Shown here: piece by piece, positions 25,882-33,238 of the stretch
Layout of the letters: each line of letters opens with the position of its first letter
Numbering within the stretch: the first letter of the stretch is position 1
Assembly: GCA_003240755.1 (NCBI GenBank)
Contig: QFNF01000004.1
Location: 1-64,000 of the forward strand
Direction: 5' to 3'
DNA length: 64,000 nucleotides
Origin: Sphingomonas hengshuiensis
GTDB lineage: Bacteria; Pseudomonadota; Alphaproteobacteria; Sphingomonadales; Sphingomonadaceae
The notes under the pieces: generated by a model
The model's database searches: none
Told to the model about the DNA's origin: nothing
Seen by the model: only the letters and a program-made list of their open reading frames with translations
Translations under genes and position numbers: made by a program

Positions 25882-28157
25882 CCGGCGACGATACGCACGG
25901 GCACCGCCTTGCTCGCCGGGGTCTTCGAAGCGTGGTCGTGCCAGTCGAGCGGGATCAGCGGGTTCAGTTCGGGATAATAGCCGGCAACGCAGCCATCGGG
26001 CAGGTCGAACGGCACGACCTTCAACCCGCCGACACGGCGGTCGATCCCATCCCCGGCATCGCCGACGATCGCCACGATCTGCCCCTTGTGCAGCCCGGCC
26101 TTCGCGATTTCCTTCGGGTTCATCAGCACGACGTCGCGCGTGCCCGATATGCCGCGAAAGCGATCGTCATAGCCATAGATCGTCGTGTTGAACTGGTCGT
26201 TCGAACGCAGCGTCACCAGTCGCAGCCGGCCGGGGGCGTCGGCGATCGCCGTGCCCGACAGCGAACGCGGCACCGTGAATTCCGCCTTGCCGCTCTCGGT
26301 CTTCCATATGCGTTCGCGCGACGAATTGCCGCGGTAGAAGCCGCCCGGCGTGAACATGCGTTCCTCGAAATCGTGGAACTCGTCCGGGTAGGTCGCCTCG
26401 ATCAGCTTGCGGATCTTCGCATAGTCGCCGGTCCAGCCGTCCCAGTCGACCTTCGGATTGGGATCGAGCGTCGCCTTGGCGATACCGGCGACGATCGCGA
26501 TCTCGGACTTCAGATGCGCGCTGGCGGGTTCGTGGGTCGCGATCGATCCGTGGATGTGGCTGAACGTATCCTCGATCGTGACGATCTGTTCGCCGCTGGC
26601 CTGGCGGTCGACCTCGGTCCGCACCAGGCAGGGAAGCAGATAGGCGGTTCTGCCGTTGATGAGGTGGCTGCGGTTCAGCTTGGTCGCGATCTGTACGGTC
26701 AGGCGCATGGTCGGCCATGCCGCCTCGATCCGTTCGAGATCGGGGATCGCGCGCAGGAAATTGCCGCCGAGCGACAGGAACGCATCGACCTTGCCCGCCA
26801 GCAGATCCTCGCAGGCAGTGACCGTGTTGTGGCCATGGTCCATCGGCGGTTCGAAATCGAACAATTCGCGCAGCCGGTCCATCGGCACCAGTTCGGGCTT
26901 TTCCGCGATGCCGACGGTGCGTTGGCCCTGCACGTTGCTATGCCCGCGCACCGGCGACATGCCGGTGCCGACCCGGCCGATATTGCCCTTCATCAGCAGC
27001 AGGTTGACATAGGTCGCGACGTTGTCGAACCCGTTCACCTGCTGCGTCAGGCCCATGCCGTAGATGCCGATGGTGCGGTCCGCTTCGACATAAACCTGTC
27101 CGGCCGCCTCGATATCGGCGCGGGGCAGGCCGCTTTCGCGTTCGATATCCGCCCAGTCGGTCGCGCGGACCATCGCCTCGAACGCCGCGAATCCGTCGGT
27201 ATGCTGTTCGATGAACTCGACGTCGAGCACATGGACCCTGTGCTCGGCCCAGCTCTTGTCCTCGGCGGCGAGGACGTGCTTGGCGAGCCCGATCATCACC
27301 GCCACGTCGCCGCCGGGCTTTACCTGGTGATACTGGCAACTGATCTTCGTCTCGCTGCGCGTCACCATCTCGAACGGGTTCTGCGGATCGGTGAACGCGA
27401 TCAGCCCCGGTTCGCGGACCGGATTGAAGGTCACGACCTTGCATCCGCGCTTTACCGCATCGCGCAAGGGGTGGAGGAAACGCGGGCTGTTCGATCCGGT
27501 ATTCTGGCCGAAGAAGAACATCGCGTCGCAATGTTCGAAATCGTCGAGGATCGAGGTGCCGACGGGCGCGCCGATCGTCTTCTTCAGCGCGACCGACGTC
27601 GTCTCATGGCACATGTTCGAACTGTCGGGCAGGTTGTTGTGGCCATAGAGCCGGGCGAACAGGGCGTAGAGATAGGATGTTTCGAGACTGGCGCGGCCCG
27701 AGGCGTAGAAGATCGCCTTTTTCGGGTCGATCGCGCGCAGTTCGGCACCGATCGCAGCAAAGGCCTCGTCCCAGCCGCATTCGACATAATGGTCGGTGGC
27801 ATGGTCGTAGCGCATCGGGTGGGTAAGCCGCCCCTGCTGTTCGAGGTCGTGGTCCTTCCACCCCTTCAGTTCGCTGACCGAATGCTTCGCGAAGAATTCG
27901 GGCGTGCAACGATTGGGCGTGAGATCCCACAACGTCGCCTTTGCGCCGTTCTCGCAGAATTCGAACGGATGGGGTTCGGCCGGCTTGCCCCACGCGCACG
28001 ACGTGCACATGAAGCCCTTGGGCTTGTTCTGCCGGGCGAGCTGGGCCAGCGCGGCGGGGCGGTTATGTTCCTTGGCGAGGACCTTCGCCATCCCCTTGAC
28101 CGATCCCCAACCCCCCGCCGGACCGTCATACTCCACCATCGTATCGCGATCCGCCAC
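25878..28157 (-). CDS. FdhF/YdeP-family molybdopterin oxidoreductase
   Basis: The 759-residue product is a large bis-MGD enzyme. A short N-terminal cysteine pair lies in GFMCTSCAWGKP near residue 50, SNMCHETTSVALKKTIG near 190, then GQNTGSNSPR, MGLTQQVNGFDNVATYVNLLLMKGNIGRVGTGMSPVRGHSNVQG, and a C-terminal molybdopterin-dinucleotide domain (LRLVTLRSNDQFNTTIYGYDDRFRG). The CxxC without a full four-cysteine cluster motif is typical of YdeP-type proteins, not classic FdhF. Oxidation of formate or a related substrate is possible; the reaction is unknown. Start GTG 28157 is chosen because AGAAGG lies 9 bases upstream. There is no Tat signal, so it is probably cytosolic. Confidence 0.88.
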   Translation of the reverse strand: MADRDTMVEYDGPAGGWGSVKGMAKVLAKEHNRPAALAQLARQNKPKGFMCTSCAWGKPAEPHPFEFCENGAKATLWDLTPNRCTPEFFAKHSVSELKGWKDHDLEQQGRLTHPMRYDHATDHYVECGWDEAFAAIGAELRAIDPKKAIFYASGRASLETSYLYALFARLYGHNNLPDSSNMCHETTSVALKKTIGAPVGTSILDDFEHCDAMFFFGQNTGSNSPRFLHPLRDAVKRGCKVVTFNPVREPGLIAFTDPQNPFEMVTRSETKISCQYHQVKPGGDVAVMIGLAKHVLAAEDKSWAEHRVHVLDVEFIEQHTDGFAAFEAMVRATDWADIERESGLPRADIEAAGQVYVEADRTIGIYGMGLTQQVNGFDNVATYVNLLLMKGNIGRVGTGMSPVRGHSNVQGQRTVGIAEKPELVPMDRLRELFDFEPPMDHGHNTVTACEDLLAGKVDAFLSLGGNFLRAIPDLERIEAAWPTMRLTVQIATKLNRSHLINGRTAYLLPCLVRTEVDRQASGEQIVTIEDTFSHIHGSIATHEPASAHLKSEIAIVAGIAKATLDPNPKVDWDGWTGDYAKIRKLIEATYPDEFHDFEERMFTPGGFYRGNSSRERIWKTESGKAEFTVPRSLSGTAIADAPGRLRLVTLRSNDQFNTTIYGYDDRFRGISGTRDVVLMNPKEIAKAGLHKGQIVAIVGDAGDGIDRRVGGLKVVPFDLPDGCVAGYYPELNPLIPLDWHDHASKTPASKAVPVRIVAG

Positions 28158-28182
28158 GGCAACATTCCTTCTCAACGCCTGT

Positions 28183-28216
28183 CGGCGTAGCCTACGCCGG
28201 GTAACGGTATAAGGTT
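28183..28216 (-). promoter_or_regulatory. Perfect palindrome and -10-like element upstream of the molybdoenzyme operon
   Basis: CGGCGTAG at 28183-28190 and CTACGCCG at 28192-28199 form a perfect inverted repeat around one central base. It lies between the ribosome site and a TATACC -10-like hexamer (28211-28206 on the minus strand). A weak TTGGTC -35 candidate occurs 18 bases further upstream at 28235-28230. The placement just downstream of the -10 suits a repressor operator. A one-base loop is too tight for an RNA hairpin, so a protein site is more likely. Confidence 0.5.
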
Positions 28217-28223
28217 CCGGTCC

Positions 28224-29408
28224 TCAGTCGACCAACTCGACCGCCATCGCCGTCGCCTCGCCGCCCCCGATGCACAGCGAGGCAAGGCCGCGCGCCCGGC
28301 CGCGGGTTTCGAGCGCGGACAACAGGGTCGCCAGGACACGCGCCCCGCTGGCGCCGATCGGATGGCCGAGCGCACAGGCGCCGCCATGGACGTTCACCCT
28401 GTCATGGGCGAGGTTCAGGTCGTGAATCGCCGCCATGGTGACGCAGGCAAAGGCTTCGTTGACCTCGAACAGGTCGACCTGCTCCGCGTTCCAGCCGGCG
28501 CGCTCGAGCGTGCGCCGCATCGCGAACCCCGGCGCGGTGGCGAAGCGGGCGGGGGCATGGGCAAAGCCCGCATGGGCGACGATCCGCGCAAGGGGGCTGA
28601 GCCCCAGCCGTTCGGCGACCGACGCGCGCGCCAGCACCAGCGCCGCCGCCCCGTCGGAGATGGACGAGGCGTTGGCGGCGGTGATCGTGCCGTCCTTCGA
28701 GAAAGCGGGCTTCAGGGTCGGGATTCTCGCGGCATCGCCCCGCGCGGGCTGTTCGTCGAGGCGGACGGTGGTGGTGCCCTTGCGACCGGCGATCTCGACG
28801 TGCACGATCTCGCGATCGAACGCACCGGAGGTCTGCGCCGCCTGCGCGCGGCGGAGCGATTCGATGGCGAACGCATCCTGCGCCTCGCGGGTGAAGCCAT
28901 AGGCGGCGGCGGTCTCCTCGGCAAAGCTGCCCATCAGGCGGCCGGGTTCATAGGCATCCTCCAGCCCGTCGAGATACATATGGTCGATCAGCCGGTCATG
29001 ACCGATCCGTGCGCCGCCGCGGTGGCGCTGCGACAGATACGGGGCGTTGGTCATGCTTTCCATGCCGCCCGCGACGACGATATCGGCCGAGCCCGCGGCA
29101 ATGGAGTCGGCGGCCATCATCACCGCCTGCATCCCCGATCCGCACATCTTGTTGACGGTCGTCGCCCCGACATGCTGCGGCAGGCCCGCGCCCAGTGCCG
29201 CCTGTCGCGCCGGGGCCTGGCCCAGCCCGGCGGGGAGGACGCAGCCCATGTAGATGCGTTCGATCGCCTCACCCGACAGGCCGGCTCGCTCGACCGCCGC
29301 ACCGACCGCCGTGGCGCCCAGTTCCGTCGCGGTGGCGCCCGACAGGCATCCCTGGAAACTGCCCATCGGCGTGCGGGCATAGGACAGGATGACGACGGGG
29401 TCGGACAT
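28224..29408 (-). CDS. Acetyl-CoA C-acetyltransferase (thiolase)
   Basis: The 394-residue cytosolic thiolase has the acyl-accepting Cys in NKMCGSGMQAVMMAAD near residue 89, GGMESMTNAPYL, ISDGAAALVLA, the His of NVHGGACALGHPIGASGARVL and a C-terminal active-site loop that reads ASLCIGGGEATAM, where Cys is followed by IGGGE. It condenses two acetyl-CoA to acetoacetyl-CoA or runs in reverse; length and motifs fit the biosynthetic PhaA/AtoB class. Start 29408 has GGAGAG 5 bases upstream. It lies alone, with the molybdoenzyme operon downstream on the same strand. Confidence 0.93.
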   Translation of the reverse strand: MSDPVVILSYARTPMGSFQGCLSGATATELGATAVGAAVERAGLSGEAIERIYMGCVLPAGLGQAPARQAALGAGLPQHVGATTVNKMCGSGMQAVMMAADSIAAGSADIVVAGGMESMTNAPYLSQRHRGGARIGHDRLIDHMYLDGLEDAYEPGRLMGSFAEETAAAYGFTREAQDAFAIESLRRAQAAQTSGAFDREIVHVEIAGRKGTTTVRLDEQPARGDAARIPTLKPAFSKDGTITAANASSISDGAAALVLARASVAERLGLSPLARIVAHAGFAHAPARFATAPGFAMRRTLERAGWNAEQVDLFEVNEAFACVTMAAIHDLNLAHDRVNVHGGACALGHPIGASGARVLATLLSALETRGRARGLASLCIGGGEATAMAVELVD

Positions 29409-29493
29409 GGGGTCTCTCCGGGAAATTCTGGTTTCGTTTGTTATCATCTAGGGTGATGGCCGTGGCGCCGCAATCGCGCTAGGCGCCGTGGCC

Positions 29494-30240
29494 ATGTCGT
29501 CGATGCTGCCGCTTCCGTTCTGGCCGATCCTGCTGGGCATATCGGGCGCGGTGTTCGGGAGTTTCATCGCGACGATCGCGATCCGCTGGCCCGAAGGGCG
29601 ATCGGCGCTGCACGGACGGTCGGCATGCGACGGGTGCGGGCGGGGGTTGGCATGGTTCGAACTGGTGCCGGTGGCGGGCTTCGTCGCGTTGCGCGGGCGA
29701 TGCCGGACATGCGGTGCCCGGATCGCCGCCGGGCATGTCGTCACCGAGTTGCTGGGTGCTGCGGTCGGGATCGTCGCCGGGCTGGTCGCGCCGGGCTGGG
29801 AAGGGGTGGCGGGCGCGGCCTGCGGGTGGTTGCTGCTGGCGCTGGGGGCGATCGACCTCGCGGCGTTCTGGTTGCCCGACGTGCTGACCGGGGCGCTGGC
29901 GGTGGCGGCACTCGGCGGGGGGCTGGCCGGGTTTGCGCCGTCGCTGCCGGACCGGTTGATCGGGGGTGCGGCGGGCTTCGGGGCGCTGTGGCTGGTCGCC
30001 GCCGGCTATCGACGGGCGCGCGGGCGGATCGGCCTGGGGGGGGGTGATCCCAAGCTGTTCGGGGCGATCGGGCTCTGGCTCGGCTGGCGGGCGTTGCCGC
30101 CGGTGCTGCTGATCGCATCGGCAACGGGGCTGGCGGCCGTGGCGGTCATGGCGATCGCCGGCAGGCGGATTGCCGTGACGGACCGGTTGCCGCTCGGCCC
30201 GCTGCTGGCGGGCGCCGCGTATCTCTGCTGGGCGATCTAG
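29494..30240 (+). CDS. Prepilin peptidase (A24 family, PilD/TadV-like)
   Basis: The 248-residue polytopic inner-membrane aspartic protease cleaves and methylates type IV prepilins. It keeps the N-terminal methylase part with two CxxC pairs (CDGCGRG, CRTCGA). Both catalytic aspartates are in place: GAIDLAAFWLPD and GGGDPKLFGAIGLWLGW. About seven hydrophobic helices are seen. A GTG at 29488 is an alternative start. Its likely substrates in this window are the two Flp-type pilins at 52340-52831. Its stop overlaps the convergent DUF1989 stop in the palindrome CTAG. Confidence 0.88.
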   Translation: MSSMLPLPFWPILLGISGAVFGSFIATIAIRWPEGRSALHGRSACDGCGRGLAWFELVPVAGFVALRGRCRTCGARIAAGHVVTELLGAAVGIVAGLVAPGWEGVAGAACGWLLLALGAIDLAAFWLPDVLTGALAVAALGGGLAGFAPSLPDRLIGGAAGFGALWLVAAGYRRARGRIGLGGGDPKLFGAIGLWLGWRALPPVLLIASATGLAAVAVMAIAGRRIAVTDRLPLGPLLAGAAYLCWAI

Positions 30241-30824
30241 GCCGGCCCCACCCGGTACTCGATCGGCTTGAAGCTGCCGCCGTTCGATGCCGGCGCCGAA
30301 CAGGCGGTGAGGCCGATCACGAGGTCCATCGCGGCGCGGAAGGTGATCGAATCGCCCGCCTTGCTGATCGGGGGCAGCACGCTCAGTCGGCCGGTTGCAC
30401 CATCGACCGGCACGTTCATGAAGCAGTTGAACGCCACCGGTATCCGGTCGGGCGTCACGCCATAGGGTTCGAGCGCCGCTGCCAGATTGCCGAAACAGCC
30501 ACGGTGCGGCGGCAGGTCGGGATAGAAATGGTGGAAGGTATCGTAGGAGCAGGGCGTCAGCAGGAAGTCGTGCATGCCGACCGTGTCGTCGACGATCTCC
30601 AGCATCACCCGGCTGCGGTTCGAATAGAGGCTGTGACCGGTGGTCAGGCGGATCGTCTCGGCATAATCGAGCGTCCGGCCCGACGAGATCACTTCGTCGA
30701 GGTCATCGGCATTGAACGCCAGCAGATCGGCGACCTGGCACCCGCGCGGATCGACCACGACCAGCGTGTCGCCCCTCGCCACACGGAACGCTGCGCCCGA
30801 TCGTTCGGGGATCGTGACGTTCAC
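30237..30824 (-). CDS. DUF1989 protein (urea carboxylase-associated / carboxyguanidine deiminase-like)
   Basis: The 195-residue soluble protein matches DUF1989: RVARGDTLVVVDPRGCQVADLLAFNADD, SSGRTLDYAETIRLTTGHSLYSNRSR, HDFLLTPCSYDTFHHFY and PPHRGCFGNLAAAL. The last two blocks contain Cys and His residues that could bind a metal. Characterised relatives, the CgdA and CgdB subunits, deiminate carboxyguanidine in guanidine breakdown. There is no guanidine or urea carboxylase here, so the substrate may differ. The ATG overlaps the upstream YcgG-family stop by ATGA, indicating co-translation with that enzyme. Confidence 0.85.
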   Translation of the reverse strand: MNVTIPERSGAAFRVARGDTLVVVDPRGCQVADLLAFNADDLDEVISSGRTLDYAETIRLTTGHSLYSNRSRVMLEIVDDTVGMHDFLLTPCSYDTFHHFYPDLPPHRGCFGNLAAALEPYGVTPDRIPVAFNCFMNVPVDGATGRLSVLPPISKAGDSITFRAAMDLVIGLTACSAPASNGGSFKPIEYRVGPA

Positions 30825-31507
30825 TTGCGCTCCCCCGAATAATGGAACGGGCAGGACCAGCGTTCATCGACCACCCGCCCGCTATACTGCCGGGCTTCGC
30901 TGGCGGCACCGTGCCGGGCGAGCATCGGGTTGCGGCTGCCCGCCAGCGCTTCGTCGCGGACGAGAATCTTCTCGCGCATCGTTTCGTACTTGCCCTCGGC
31001 CCGGAGCCGTTCGAACTGGTCGTGCAGGTTGAACACCAGCGTCGGACGTTCGAACCGCCGCGCCGGGCGGCTGGCGCGCGGGTGCAGGCCGACGATGAAG
31101 AAGGCCTCGCCACCGAAGCTGAGCGAGAAATGCGGGTTGTCCGGGTCGGTACTGACCCGCGCGTCATAATCCTGCCCGCGCCATACGTCCTTGTCCGACA
31201 GCGACTGGACACGCTGCCATAGCGCGCGTTCGAAGTCCGTTTCGGACAGGTCGTCCGGCCCGTCGAAGATCACGGCGAAACTGCGATACATCGCACGGTC
31301 CCGACGGTAGTTTTCGGCCAGTCGCATCAGCGCGTCGTGGATGCGGACATCGTCCCATGCACTGTCGATGCGAGAGCATGCAAGGACATCGAGCGTCCCC
31401 TTCGCCATCGCCGATTTCGCGCCGACGCAGGGGAAGGCCCGGTCATCGACATGGGCGAACAGCATCGCCTGCAGGCGATCCTGCGCTTCGTGTTTCCAAT
31501 TGAACAT
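30821..31507 (-). CDS. YqcI/YcgG-family haem-dependent N-hydroxylase (GntA/DcsA-like)
   Basis: The 228-residue soluble protein shows the family blocks AFPCVGAKSAMAKGTL, ENYRRDRAMYRSFAVIFDGPDD, NPHFSLSFGGEAFFIVGLHPRASRPARRF, PTLVFNLHDQFERLRAEGKYETMREKI and NPMLARHGAASEARQYSGR. Studied members, such as DcsA of the cycloserine pathway, are haem enzymes that N-hydroxylate arginine or related guanidines. This gene probably does similar chemistry with a different or unknown substrate. It is coupled to a DUF1989 gene and divergent from a MarR regulator. No typical ribosome site precedes 31507, so the start is less certain. Confidence 0.82.
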   Translation of the reverse strand: MFNWKHEAQDRLQAMLFAHVDDRAFPCVGAKSAMAKGTLDVLACSRIDSAWDDVRIHDALMRLAENYRRDRAMYRSFAVIFDGPDDLSETDFERALWQRVQSLSDKDVWRGQDYDARVSTDPDNPHFSLSFGGEAFFIVGLHPRASRPARRFERPTLVFNLHDQFERLRAEGKYETMREKILVRDEALAGSRNPMLARHGAASEARQYSGRVVDERWSCPFHYSGERK

Positions 31508-31533
31508 CGCGGAAGTCCCGACCCGGTTTGTGG

Positions 31534-31547
31534 AACGACAGTACGTT
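31534..31547. promoter_or_regulatory. Weak candidate MarR operator
   Basis: The 103-base gap between the divergent YcgG-family and MarR genes contains AACG-ACAGTA-CGTT (31534-31547), an imperfect dyad near its left part. MarR regulators often bind such shared gaps. The arms are only 4 bases, so this is tentative; no clear promoter hexamers were recognised. Confidence 0.25.
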
Positions 31548-31610
31548 TCGGCGCCGGGACCGGTTCCGTCACGGTTGACCTGTCGCGCCGTCCCGGCAAC
31601 AATCCATGCC

Positions 31611-32072
31611 GTGACCAAACCGCTGCTACTGGACGATTTCCTTCCCTATCGCCTGTCGATCGTGTCGAACCGCGTGTCGGACGCGATCGCATCCACCTAT
31701 CGATCGCTGTTCGGGCTGCGCATCCCGGAATGGCGGCTGGTCGCGGTGATCGCGGAAAGCGCGGGGATCACGCAGCAGGCGCTATGCACTGCGACGCTGA
31801 TGGACAAGGTGACGGTCAGCCGCGGCGCGATCGCGCTGGTCGAACGCGGGCTGGTCGAACGCAGCGCCAATGCCGGCGACAAGCGGTCGCACCTGTTGCA
31901 GCTCACGCCGTCGGGACGCGCGCTGTACGAACAGGTGGCGCCAAAGGCATTGCTGATCGAACAGGAACTGTTCGCATCGTTCAGCCAGGACGACATCGAC
32001 CGGTTACGCGACATGCTGGCCCGTGTGCAGGTTGCCGCCGAGGCGATGGAGCAGCGCGCCGCCGATCAGTAG
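31611..32072 (+). CDS. MarR-family transcriptional regulator
   Basis: The 153-residue regulator has the winged-helix MarR core: YRSLFGLRIPEWRLVAVIAESAGITQQALCTATLMDKVTVSRGAIALVERGLVERSANAGDKRSHLLQLTPSGRALYEQV. The start is GTG at 31611, the only in-frame choice at the right place. It is divergent from the YcgG/DUF1989 pair and probably represses or activates it in response to a small ligand; this is inferred from position. Its end overlaps the convergent YihY gene by 7 bases. Confidence 0.88.
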   Translation: MTKPLLLDDFLPYRLSIVSNRVSDAIASTYRSLFGLRIPEWRLVAVIAESAGITQQALCTATLMDKVTVSRGAIALVERGLVERSANAGDKRSHLLQLTPSGRALYEQVAPKALLIEQELFASFSQDDIDRLRDMLARVQVAAEAMEQRAADQ

Positions 32073-33070
32073 CGATCGCGGCGCGGCTTCATCTGGCGCT
32101 TGCTGGGCAGGCTGTCGGCCAGTCGCGCGCCGCGGTGTCCCATCGGGCGCGGCCGGCCGACCGTCGAATCGACTGCCGTCTGGCGTTCGGCTTCGGCATT
32201 GATTTCCGCACCGATCAGGATGGCGAGGCTGGACACGAACAGCCACATCAATAGCACGACGACCGCGCCCAATGCGCCATAGGTCGCGTTGTAATTGGCG
32301 AAATTCGCCGCATAGAGCCCGAACAACACCGTCGCCGCCAGCCAGAGCAGGGTGGCCGCAACCGATCCGATCGAGAGCCAGCGCCAGCGCGCCCGCGCGC
32401 GATCGGGGCCGTAGCGATAGGCGAAGGCGATCGCCGCACTGGCGATCGCCCCCGCCACCAGCCACGTCGCGCCCTGGATCACGATCGCGCCCGCCGTGCC
32501 GAGAAACGCCGTCTGGCTCCTGATCCACGTCAGGACGCCTGCCGAAACGAGGCCGACGATCGCGGCAAGGATCGCCGCGATGGTAATCATCGCGGACAAC
32601 AGGGTGGTGGTGACGATGTTGCGTTCGTCCTCCTCCTCATAGATCACGTTCAGCGCCTGGATGATCGCGCTGGCCGCGCGCATCGCGCCATAGATCGACA
32701 GCAGCAGCGCGACGACCAGGCCGAGGCCGGCCTGCGAGGATGCGGTGGTGACGATCGCGATCAACTGGTCGGAAATGAGGCGCGCGGCGTCGGCGGGGAC
32801 CAGTTCGAAGATCGTTTCCATATGCCGCGCGACCGTCGACGGATCGGCGATCAGGCCGTAGGTCATGACGATCGCGCCGAGCAGCGGCACGAACGACAGA
32901 AAGGCATAGAACGCCACCCCCGCCGCCATCAGGGTCAGGTTATGATAGCCGATCATGGTATAGACGCGGATCAGGATCGCGCGCCACGCCCGCCATGGAT
33001 GCTGCCACGGATGGCTGGAATCGCTGCCCGGAATGGTTGCCGGATCGATCGAGGATCGGGTGTCGGTCAC
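32066..33070 (-). CDS. YihY/virulence factor BrkB family membrane protein
   Basis: The 334-residue inner-membrane protein has about six hydrophobic helices. The family signature is LTLMAAGVAFYAFLSFVPLLGAIVMTYGL near the N-terminus, with SIYGAMRAASAIIQALNVIYEEEDERN and NYNATYGALGAVVVLLMWLFVSSLAILIGAEINAEAER near the end. The function is not established; the family was once misnamed ribonuclease BN. It starts with GTG, with AAGGGGG about 7 bases upstream. It is divergent from tamA, and the cytosolic tail after the last helix is rich in Arg and Lys. Confidence 0.88.
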   Translation of the reverse strand: MTDTRSSIDPATIPGSDSSHPWQHPWRAWRAILIRVYTMIGYHNLTLMAAGVAFYAFLSFVPLLGAIVMTYGLIADPSTVARHMETIFELVPADAARLISDQLIAIVTTASSQAGLGLVVALLLSIYGAMRAASAIIQALNVIYEEEDERNIVTTTLLSAMITIAAILAAIVGLVSAGVLTWIRSQTAFLGTAGAIVIQGATWLVAGAIASAAIAFAYRYGPDRARARWRWLSIGSVAATLLWLAATVLFGLYAANFANYNATYGALGAVVVLLMWLFVSSLAILIGAEINAEAERQTAVDSTVGRPRPMGHRGARLADSLPSKRQMKPRRDRY

Positions 33071-33238
33071 GTTGCGCCCCCTTGCTTCGCATCACAACGC
33101 AACCATGCGCGGATCGGATGCAGCGATTTTCCATCTGAACCAAATCGTTGCCCGCGCGTTCGGCGGGTACGGGGGTTGTGCATCGGGACAGCCAGACACG
33201 GGGACGGGGACAGCGTTTTGGGGGATTTTCGCGGGCGG

